Source: Chloroflexota bacterium
GTDB lineage: Bacteria > Chloroflexota > Limnocylindria > Limnocylindrales > CSP1-4
Assembly: GCA_013696945.1 (NCBI GenBank)
Contig: JACCXQ010000009.1
Coordinates: 1 to 10,856, forward strand
DNA length: 10,856 nucleotides
Direction: 5' to 3'
Position 1 is the first letter of the stretch. Every line of letters starts with the position of its first letter. The notes beneath the pieces are model-generated. The model worked only from the letters and a program-made list of their open reading frames with translations, was not told the origin of the DNA and did no database searches. A program made the position numbers and the translations under genes. This document shows, piece after piece, positions 6,281 to 10,856 of this stretch.

Positions 6281-6645
6281 AGGTCGATCCTTTCTTGGCT
6301 GGTGCCGGGTGGGCCGCGGCGGACCGCGAGATACGAGCCAGGCGGCGCCTTCTCGAGCAGTGGCTGCAGTACTGCGATCATGGCGTCGGCATCCGGTCCC
6401 GCGAAGTGCATCCCGAAGGCACTGCGCTCCAGGTCGTTCGTGTCGAAGGTGCCGGCGCCGCTCGCGTCCATCGCGGCCATCAGCCGATCCTCCAGGGCGA
6501 ACGTCGCCAGCTGCTCGCGATCGTTCTCGAAGGCCGGGTCGAACAGGCGGACCCAGACCGCGACCGAGTGGCGGGCATCCGGGGCCACACTCGCTTCCGG
6601 CTCTTTGGCGGGTGCGCCATCGAACAGGCGCCGCAGGAAACCCAT
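6277..6645 (-). CDS. Hypothetical protein, 122 aa, coupled to DUF2255
   Basis: I do not recognise the family. After a basic-hydrophobic start (MGFLRRLFDG) and a linker come alternating strands and helices: HSVAVWVRLFDP, a helix at about 45-60, AFGMHFAGPDADAMIAVLQPLL, then SYLAVRRGPPG. The pattern of strand, helix, FAGPDAD turn and helix suggests a small ferredoxin-like alpha/beta domain. The C-terminal ERIDL is a short last strand. The ATG at 6645 has no Shine-Dalgarno sequence, but a TANNNT hexamer lies 6 bases before it, so a leaderless message is likely. Its TGA overlaps the GTG of the DUF2255 gene (GTGA, 6277-6280), so the two are probably made together. Confidence 0.72.
   Translation of the reverse strand: MGFLRRLFDGAPAKEPEASVAPDARHSVAVWVRLFDPAFENDREQLATFALEDRLMAAMDASGAGTFDTNDLERSAFGMHFAGPDADAMIAVLQPLLEKAPPGSYLAVRRGPPGTSQERIDL
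6288..6292 (-). promoter_or_regulatory. Ribosome binding site (AAGGA) for the DUF2255 gene
   Basis: On the minus strand AAGGA, 7 bases before the GTG at 6280, lies inside the end of the upstream gene. Together with the GTGA stop-start overlap it decides the DUF2255 start. Confidence 0.6.
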
Positions 6646-6651
6646 GGCTCG

Positions 6652-6657
6652 ACGCTA
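6652..6657 (-). promoter_or_regulatory. -10 hexamer (TAGCGT) placed for leaderless transcript of the 122-aa gene
   Basis: On the minus strand TAGCGT is followed by CGAGCC and then the ATG at 6645. The 6-base spacing is the same as before the MFS gene. No -35 element is evident. Confidence 0.4.
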
Positions 6658-6705
6658 GCACGACCGCGATGCGCTCGGGTAGGCGACACTGGACGCTCGA
6701 CCCAC

Positions 6706-6713
6706 GGAGGAGG
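6706..6713 (+). promoter_or_regulatory. Strong ribosome binding site (GGAGGAGG) for the 170-aa hypothetical
   Basis: GGAGGAGG ends 4 bases before the ATG at 6718; using its first GGAGG the spacing is 7 bases. This is the best Shine-Dalgarno site in the window and contrasts with the leaderless look of the divergent gene only 72 bases away. Confidence 0.65.
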
Positions 6714-6717
6714 ACCG

Positions 6718-7230
6718 ATGCCCCGCTCACGATCCGACGACACGAGCCCAGGCGACGCGCGTCACCCCTACTCGGACCGCGGCGGCCCGGAGGCTCGCCA
6801 CGCCGAGACTCACGACGTACGCCGCGAGGCGCTCACGAACCCCACCGGCCCCGAGCCCAGGGACGAGTCCTTCGATGCCGACCTGGCCGGCCCACAGGCC
6901 GACACCGCGGTCCCCGGCCACCCTGACGAGGGCATCCCGGCTGCCGACGACAAGCGGGTCGTGACACGCCTTGGCGATCGTCTCTCGTCCGACGAGCTCG
7001 CGCGACTGACCGTCCTCCAGGAAGGGACCCGGCTCGAGCAGGGCGGCGTCTACCTCGACCTCGACGACATGGCTCGCGGACCGTTCAAGGCGATCGGTGG
7101 CCAGGAAGCCGGGGCGCGGAACCGCTACGTCGCCAAGCGCGACGCTGACCACGAGCTGTGGCGGGGACTGGTCGGTGACCGTGAGCCGCAGGTGGAGCGC
7201 CCGGCCGGCGCCGATCAGGACTCGGGTTAG
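6718..7230 (+). CDS. Hydrophilic hypothetical protein, 170 aa, disordered N-terminus
   Basis: I do not recognise a named domain. Residues 1 to about 78 are rich in Asp, Pro, Arg, Gly and Ser with no hydrophobic core, as expected of a disordered segment. From about 79 to 155 the sequence looks folded: DKRVVTRLGDRLSSDELARL, then LEQGGVYLDLDDMARGPF, then an AGARNRYVAKRDADHELWRGL helix. The tail is again polar. The overall make-up resembles small abundant stress-associated proteins, but that is an impression only. The ATG at 6718 is backed by GGAGGAGG. There is no signal peptide or membrane segment. It stands alone, divergent from the DUF2255 pair. Confidence 0.72.
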   Translation: MPRSRSDDTSPGDARHPYSDRGGPEARHAETHDVRREALTNPTGPEPRDESFDADLAGPQADTAVPGHPDEGIPAADDKRVVTRLGDRLSSDELARLTVLQEGTRLEQGGVYLDLDDMARGPFKAIGGQEAGARNRYVAKRDADHELWRGLVGDREPQVERPAGADQDSG

Positions 7231-7246
7231 TGCGGACCGCGGTGGG

Positions 7247-7379
7247 TCAAAGAGCCTCGCGGTCGCGACGACCGGTGTTCGCGTAGCCAAGGCGCTCGTA
7301 GACCGGGTCCGCCCCGGATCGCCGCTGTGTGCGGTGCGATGCTGTGAACCTCCCGGACATCCGCTCGCCTCGCGGGCAC
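7247..7379 (-). pseudogene. Probable remnant of a GNAT acetyltransferase C-terminus, frameshifted
   Basis: On the minus strand one frame reads RRADVREVHSIAPHTAAIR (to 7314), and the next frame takes up with VYERLGYANTGRRDREAL and a TGA (7303 to 7247). Joined, they give REVHSIAPHTAAIR-VYERLGY, close to the acetyl-CoA-binding C-terminal pattern of GNAT enzymes (EVxL-x-A-x-x-N-xAAIxxYERLGF). Ten extra bases at 7304-7313 (GGCGGACCCG) break the frame. Upstream, out to about 7634, the first frame stays open but no clear GNAT core is readable, so the gene looks decayed rather than simply frameshifted. A sequencing error or chance match cannot be excluded. It lies downstream of kamA on the same strand. 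Confidence 0.4.
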
Positions 7380-7780
7380 GAACGGCGGTCTCCGGCCGGG
7401 GAGTGGCCATGCGCGCGCAGGGTGCGCGTCAGCGGCTGCTGCACCACGGAGCAGCGGACGAATGCCCGGGCCAGCGTCGCTCGGCCATATCGTGGCCCGG
7501 CCATCCAGCCGAGTGCGCAGGCCCTGAGCGTACGGCCGCGACGATACCTCGCGATGACCTCGCAATGACGGCTGGCACGCTCGCGCGGCGCGCCATGCGG
7601 GTCGGCCCGCGGGGTGGACCGTGGCCATTTCCAAGATAGTGGGCGTGGCATGAGCGTCTGGCCGGAGCGAGGCCCGGGCCCGACTCCCGCAGCGAGCGCT
7701 GCGCCCGCCCGAGACGAATGCCGACCACGGGCTGGATCCGAACCTCTCCAGCGCGGGGCGGTCCGATCGGCCATAGCGGC
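7380..7780. other. Stretch without a recognisable intact gene
   Basis: Several overlapping open frames cross this region on both strands, but all are Arg/Pro/Ser-rich, mutually contradictory and lack family motifs. The minus-strand frame from a TTG at 7634 (MEMATVHP...) could be the worn-down upstream part of the GNAT remnant. Small GC-rich palindromes occur (GGCCCGGGCC at 7671-7680 and a hairpin at 7688-7703). No tRNA or other structured RNA was recognised. Confidence 0.5.
7688..7703. terminator. GC hairpin downstream of kamA, weak terminator candidate
   Basis: CGCAGC (7688-7693) and GCTGCG (7698-7703) pair around a GAGC loop. It lies about 78 bases beyond the kamA stop. There is no U-tract in either direction, so factor-independent termination is uncertain. 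Confidence 0.25.
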
Positions 7781-9445
7781 CTAGAGCAGCTCGCCGTGCG
7801 CTGACGCGGTCGGCTCGCCTTCCCGCGGTCGGGGCTCCTCACCAGGGCCGTACGAGCGGTCGCGCTGCTCCTCGGGGACCAGCGTCTCCGTATCGACGAT
7901 GCCGGCATTCGTATCGGTCGCCGCCCGCTCGGTCGGGAGCATCGAGTCGTCGAGCTGCCCGCCGCCGTTACCGCCGGCCGCGAGGACGGGCAGGGTTCGC
8001 GCTTGACCCTCGATGGCTCCGACCCCGTACGGGACCCACTTGTCGGGTCGCTGGAGCCGGTGCGCGTCGACGTTGCCGCGGGAGTGGATCTCTTCGAAGC
8101 CCTTCGGCTCGATCCACATCCGCTCCCCCTGGAGCAGGCCGTGCACGCCCGACTGGCCGGGCTCGGGACGGGTCTGCTGGCACGATCGGCAGCTCTGTTT
8201 GTCGTGCTGGCGGTACTCGAGCGGCTCCTCGTACGTGGTGATGTACCCCTCGTAGTTGCGAAGCACGACCTTGTGGTCGGAGTAGCTGATGAGGTAGTTG
8301 GGCATCACCGGGATCTTGCCGCCGCCGCCAGGCGCGTCGATGACATAGGTCGGCACGGCGTAGCCGCTGGTATGTCCGCGCAGACCCTCGATGATCTCGA
8401 GGCCCTTCCCGACCGGCGTCCGGAAGTGGCCGGAGCCTTCGACCAGGTCACACTGGTAGAGGTAGTACGGCCGCACCCGATTCTCGACCAGCTTGTGGAT
8501 GAGCTCGCGCTGGACGTTGACGCAGTCGTTGACGCCCGCCAGCAGGACCGACTGGTTGCCGACCGGCAGGCCCGCCCTGGTCAGCTTGTCGACGGCGCGC
8601 GAGACCTCGGGCGTGATCTCGCTGGCGTGGTTGAAGTGCAGATTGATCCACAGCGGGTGGTACTTCTCGAGCATCGCGCAGAGCTCGTCATCGACGCGCT
8701 GGGGAAGGAAGACCGGGACCCGTGAACCGATGCGCACGATCTCGATGTGCTGGATCTCCCGGAGCCCCCGCAGGATCGACTCGAAGAGCTTCGGAGCCAG
8801 CGTGAGGCCGTCGCCGCCGGAGATGAGGACGTCGCGGACCTGCGGGGTGCGACGGAGGTACTCCAGCTGCGCCTCGTGGTCCTTCCGGTTGAAGTTCTGG
8901 GTGGGGTCGCCCACGATCCGGGAGCGGGTGCAGTAGCGGCAGTAACTGGCGCATTGGGTGGTCACCAGCATGAGGACGCGGTCGGGGTAGCGGTGCACCA
9001 GCCCCGGCACGGGCGAGTGGCGGTCCTCCGCGAGAGAGTCCTCCATCATCGCGGTGAACGCCTGCTGCTCCCGACCGAGCGGGATGACCTGGCGCCGGAT
9101 CGGGTCGTCAGGGTCGTGCGGATCGATGAGGCTGATGAAGTAGGGCGTGATGTCCACCCGGAACTTGTCCGGCGCCGAGAGGCCCTCGCGCTCCTCGTCG
9201 GTGAGGTCCAGGACCTCCTCGATCTCGTGCAGCTCGTTGACTCGGTTGCTTAGCTGCCAGCGCCAGTCGTCCCACTTCTCATCGGGCACGTCGGCCCACT
9301 TGGGCGCGCGGCGGCTGACCTGTGGCCGCCCGTCCGGTCCGAGCGCTTTCGCCGGGTCGCGACGGTTGACGAACGGCGCCTCGGAAGGTGGTGCCGCGGA
9401 CGGTGTCAGGTCGTGTTCCACAGGACGGTCGATCTCCGCTGCCAC
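7781..9445 (-). CDS. kamA: Lysine 2,3-aminomutase, radical SAM/PLP enzyme, 554 aa
   Basis: It converts L-lysine to L-beta-lysine with a [4Fe-4S] cluster, S-adenosylmethionine and pyridoxal phosphate. The cluster motif is C165-ASY-C169-RY-C172, followed by ISGGDG (208-213). D333 in YQCDLVEG and D370 in VIDAPGGGGK correspond to the two aspartates that bind the substrate side-chain amine in the clostridial enzyme, and K377 in GGGGK is the PLP lysine. All keep the same spacing from the cluster, which supports lysine as substrate. C308 (GVNDC) matches one zinc ligand; the other site is SC419-RSC422, two cysteines where the clostridial enzyme has three. About 75 extra hydrophilic C-terminal residues follow the usual end (from about 480). 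No upstream ATG is in frame; GTG 9445 is chosen, GTG 9421 is possible, and neither has a Shine-Dalgarno site. A palindrome lies directly upstream. Confidence 0.93.
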   Translation of the reverse strand: MAAEIDRPVEHDLTPSAAPPSEAPFVNRRDPAKALGPDGRPQVSRRAPKWADVPDEKWDDWRWQLSNRVNELHEIEEVLDLTDEEREGLSAPDKFRVDITPYFISLIDPHDPDDPIRRQVIPLGREQQAFTAMMEDSLAEDRHSPVPGLVHRYPDRVLMLVTTQCASYCRYCTRSRIVGDPTQNFNRKDHEAQLEYLRRTPQVRDVLISGGDGLTLAPKLFESILRGLREIQHIEIVRIGSRVPVFLPQRVDDELCAMLEKYHPLWINLHFNHASEITPEVSRAVDKLTRAGLPVGNQSVLLAGVNDCVNVQRELIHKLVENRVRPYYLYQCDLVEGSGHFRTPVGKGLEIIEGLRGHTSGYAVPTYVIDAPGGGGKIPVMPNYLISYSDHKVVLRNYEGYITTYEEPLEYRQHDKQSCRSCQQTRPEPGQSGVHGLLQGERMWIEPKGFEEIHSRGNVDAHRLQRPDKWVPYGVGAIEGQARTLPVLAAGGNGGGQLDDSMLPTERAATDTNAGIVDTETLVPEEQRDRSYGPGEEPRPREGEPTASAHGELL

Positions 9446-9454
9446 GAGGGGCGA

Positions 9455-9471
9455 TGCATAAAGCTTATGCA
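9455..9471. promoter_or_regulatory. Perfect A+T-rich palindrome upstream of kamA, operator candidate
   Basis: TGCATAAAGCTTATGCA is a perfect inverted repeat with 7-base arms and a 3-base centre, ending 9 bases before the GTG at 9445. Twelve of 17 bases are A or T in a GC-rich genome. It lies between kamA and the divergent membrane-protein gene, where a dimeric repressor could act. A TATCAT hexamer on the minus strand at 9488-9493 could be the kamA -10, which would put the palindrome just after the transcript start. Confidence 0.55.
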
Positions 9472-9540
9472 GACTGGATGGCGCCGGATGATACCGCACA
9501 CTGGAAGAGGCACGAGCCCGGAACGGCAGGGTCGCTTTGG

Positions 9541-9546
9541 TAGACT
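9541..9546 (+). promoter_or_regulatory. -10 hexamer (TAGACT) for the membrane protein/pilin operon
   Basis: TAGACT is followed by 8 bases and the ATG at 9555, and there is no Shine-Dalgarno sequence, so the message is probably leaderless or nearly so. The -35 region is not recognisable. Confidence 0.45.
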
Positions 9547-9554
9547 CCGGCGCG

Positions 9555-9938
9555 ATGGAGTGGTTGCAGCGGGCCGGCGCGGTCCTCGTCTTCGTGACGC
9601 TGGGCGTGGTCGTCGTTTCGCTCTTCGGCGGCTTCCAGACCGCCATCGCCCAGCCGGTCGCTCTCATCCTGGGCATCGCGATGGGCGCACTGATGGTCGC
9701 GATCTTCCTGAAGGTGGCGCTGGTCCCCGAGCGGCGGTATACCGGGTGGGTCCGCTCGATCACCAACCGCAACGCGCGCTACCTCTTCGGGCTGCTTCTC
9801 CTGCTGTGGATCGGCGCGATGGCGTTCCTGGCCAGCCTGAACCTTCCGGCCAACACGGTCGGGGCGCCGGCGCTGGTCGGGTTGTTCGCCGGGTTCTTCA
9901 TCTTCATGGGTTTCATCTGGGCGGTCATCAGCGAGTGA
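9555..9938 (+). CDS. Four-helix integral membrane protein of unknown function, 127 aa
   Basis: Four clear hydrophobic segments are seen at about 7-27, 33-56, 76-96 and 103-124. A positively charged loop (PERRYTGWVRSITNRNARY, about 58-76) joins helices 2 and 3 and should face the cytosol, placing both termini inside. No catalytic motif is visible and I do not recognise the family. The ATG at 9555 is preferred over an in-frame TTG at 9537 because the TAGACT -10 hexamer lies between them. Its stop overlaps the GTG of the pilin gene (GTGA, 9935-9938), so the two are probably co-translated. This suggests, without proving, a role linked to the pilin. Confidence 0.75.
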   Translation: MEWLQRAGAVLVFVTLGVVVVSLFGGFQTAIAQPVALILGIAMGALMVAIFLKVALVPERRYTGWVRSITNRNARYLFGLLLLLWIGAMAFLASLNLPANTVGAPALVGLFAGFFIFMGFIWAVISE

Positions 9939-10099
9939 GCGACGGTGGGAGTCGGCGGCAGCGCCCGTCACAGCCGGGCCAGGGACTCGTCGAATACGCG
10001 CTCATCGTCGCGCTGATCGCGATCATCGCGCTCGTGGCGCTCCTCTTCCTGGGGACCCAGATCAGCTCGATCCTCTCGACGATCGCCGCCCAGATCTGA
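9935..10099 (+). CDS. Flp-type (type IVb) pilin, 54 aa
   Basis: A short basic-polar leader (VSDGGSRRQRPSQPG) is followed by QGLVEYALIVALIAIIALV, a type IVb prepilin signature. A prepilin peptidase would cut after G15, leaving Q16 as residue +1, with E20 at +5 and Y21 at +6, the conserved Glu-Tyr pair of Flp pilins. The hydrophobic stretch (about 22-40) is the assembly helix, and the mature protein would be only 39 residues. The GTG at 9935 is chosen because of the 4-base overlap with the upstream gene and the right leader length. No tad assembly ATPase, secretin or prepilin peptidase gene is in the window, so it needs a system encoded elsewhere. Its TGA forms one end of the palindrome at 10096-10112. 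Confidence 0.85.
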   Translation: MSDGGSRRQRPSQPGQGLVEYALIVALIAIIALVALLFLGTQISSILSTIAAQI

Positions 10100-10112
10100 C
10101 GCGTCGCGTCAG
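10096..10112. terminator. Palindrome spanning both convergent stop codons, possible bidirectional terminator
   Basis: CTGACGCGTCGCGTCAG is a perfect 17-base inverted repeat (8-1-8; in RNA a 7-base stem with a GTC loop). The TGA near its left end (10097-10099) is the pilin stop. The TGA read from the opposite strand (10109-10111) is the stop of the molybdoenzyme. It lacks a U-tract, so function as an intrinsic terminator is uncertain. Confidence 0.45.
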
Positions 10113-10856
10113 GCGACGACCGTGATACGCGCGGCATGCCAACCCGTGGATCCCGACGGCAGCGGAGGGCGGCTCGCGCCATCCTGCGTCTGGCCAGCAC
10201 CGTCGGTGGCCCGAACGACGAGACGACGCGAACCCTGTTCGGCGATCGTCACCGGCACGCGCCAACGCACCCAGGTGTGCTCGCCGAGGGGCGGCTCGGA
10301 GATGTCCTCCAGCTCGGCGTCGAGCCAGGTGGCGCCGTCGTCCGGGCTGAGCTCGACGCGCGCGATGCCGCGGTCGCCGCTGTAGGCGATGCCGAAGGCC
10401 GTGAAGGGCACACCGACGCGGACCGTGTCGCCGGCGCGTGGCAGGTCGATCCGCGACATCGTCCGTACGATCGCGTCGCGGTCCCAGCCCCGCTGCTCCC
10501 AGTAGCCCGCCTCGTCATGGTCGGCGAGTTGCAGGCGCGTCACCCATTTCGGCTGCTTCATGCCGAACCGGCCGGCGATCATGACGCGCGCCGGGTATCC
10601 ATGCTCGGCGGTCAGCGGCGCGCCGCCCATCTCGTACGCGATCCAGGACAGCTCATCCAGCGCGACCTCAAGCGGGGTCGATTCGGTGTATCCGTCGGCC
10701 GCTTCCCAGAGCACGTGCGTGGCGCCTGGCTGGACGCCTGCCTCGGCGAGCAGCGTCGCGATCGGCACGCCGCGCCACTCCTGGTTGCCGATGAGATCGT
10801 CGCCCGCCTCGATCTGGAAGCTGATGCACTCGAGCGTTCGGTGGTCGCTGACGGAT
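10109..10856 (-). CDS. Sulfite oxidase-family molybdopterin oxidoreductase, N-terminus beyond window
   Basis: The frame is open from the right edge and gives 248 residues of the C-terminal part. The first visible residues contain RTLEC10ISFQ and LIGNQEWRGVPI, the region with the cysteine that ligates molybdenum in this family (usual motif C-I-S-N or C-A-G-N; here C-I-S-F). HGYPARVMIAGRFG (85-98) and KQPKW (100-104) follow, matching the conserved basic substrate pocket. From about 115 comes the Ig-like Mo-co dimerization domain (PF03404), with GIARVELSPDDGATW and HTWVRWRVPV. The enzyme would oxidise sulfite or another small substrate; related Chloroflexota proteins often carry N-terminal membrane helices, but that part is not seen. 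The internal GTG at 10768 lies within the conserved domain and is not the start. Confidence 0.88.
   Translation of the reverse strand, partial: SVSDHRTLECISFQIEAGDDLIGNQEWRGVPIATLLAEAGVQPGATHVLWEAADGYTESTPLEVALDELSWIAYEMGGAPLTAEHGYPARVMIAGRFGMKQPKWVTRLQLADHDEAGYWEQRGWDRDAIVRTMSRIDLPRAGDTVRVGVPFTAFGIAYSGDRGIARVELSPDDGATWLDAELEDISEPPLGEHTWVRWRVPVTIAEQGSRRLVVRATDGAGQTQDGASRPPLPSGSTGWHAARITVVA

Noticed and set aside
6647..6701. Two copies of GCTCGAC (6647-6653 and 6695-6701) between divergent genes
   Set aside because: Seven-base direct repeats are expected by chance in DNA of this composition, and no further copies were noticed.
6281..6730. Upstream extension of the DUF2255 frame
   Set aside because: It overlaps the 122-aa gene in another frame, and the GTG at 6280 has a good AAGGA site and stop-start overlap.
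7671..7680. Ten-base palindrome GGCCCGGGCC
   Set aside because: Made only of G and C in a GC-rich gap; no associated promoter, U-tract or repeat copy.
8003..8725. A 240-codon plus-strand frame opposite kamA
   Set aside because: No motifs; it is antisense to strongly conserved radical SAM enzyme sequence.
9446..9772. N-terminal extension of the kamA frame to 9772
   Set aside because: It runs antisense to the four-helix membrane protein and across the intergenic promoter and palindrome; the added sequence is not conserved-looking.
9413..9934. Long N-terminal extension of the pilin frame
   Set aside because: It would give a pilin with a leader of over 170 Arg/Pro-rich residues and overlaps the membrane protein; the GTG at 9935 gives a normal prepilin leader.
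1..10856. CRISPR array, transposon, phage genes or defence island
   Set aside because: No regularly spaced repeats, transposase, integrase, nuclease-helicase or toxin-antitoxin motifs were seen.

Overview
The window is high-GC DNA (roughly two thirds G+C by eye). Genes are tightly packed and change strand often: ten intact genes, two genes cut by the window edges, one apparent gene remnant, and several genes I do not recognise. A cyclic-di-AMP receptor-type protein, a long lysine 2,3-aminomutase, a type IVb pilin, a sulfite-oxidase-type molybdoenzyme and -10 hexamers set close to start codons all fit a soil or freshwater Chloroflexota lineage. High-GC Actinobacteriota remain possible. This assignment is inference from general gene character, not a search result.

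Layout. 1-299 (+) is the 3' part of a PII-like cyclic-di-AMP receptor. It runs tail-to-tail into a small helical hypothetical (296-643, -). A beta-lactamase-fold serine hydrolase (655-1857, +) diverges from that hypothetical with only 11 bp between start codons. Next comes a minus-strand pair, an MFS transporter (2322-3614) followed by a 137-residue hypothetical (1874-2287). Divergent from the transporter is a plus-strand pair that overlaps by 8 bp: a family-2 sulfotransferase (3707-4459) and an FAD/NAD pyridine nucleotide-disulfide oxidoreductase (4452-5897). Tail-to-tail with the oxidoreductase is a translationally coupled minus-strand pair: a 122-residue hypothetical (6277-6645) and a DUF2255 protein (5894-6280). 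A hydrophilic hypothetical (6718-7230, +) follows.

7231-7780 has no intact gene. It does hold what looks like a frameshifted C-terminal remnant of a GNAT acetyltransferase (minus strand, 7247-7379). Upstream of the remnant on the same strand is lysine 2,3-aminomutase kamA (7781-9445), with a striking A+T-rich palindrome just before its start. A divergent plus-strand pair follows: a four-helix membrane protein (9555-9938) coupled by GTGA to a 54-residue Flp-type pilin (9935-10099). The last gene is a sulfite-oxidase-family molybdoenzyme (10109-10856, -), cut by the right edge.

How genes work together. The clearest partnerships are the overlapping pairs (sulfotransferase/oxidoreductase, hypothetical/DUF2255, membrane protein/pilin). 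kamA makes beta-lysine; with a GNAT partner it could make the osmolyte N-epsilon-acetyl-beta-lysine, but the only GNAT visible here seems broken. I see no CRISPR array, rRNA, tRNA, transposase or recognisable defence island. The more unusual signals are architectural: convergent genes sharing CTAG stop codons, a palindrome that ends in the stop codons of two convergent genes, -10 hexamers placed for leaderless transcription, and the kamA palindrome.
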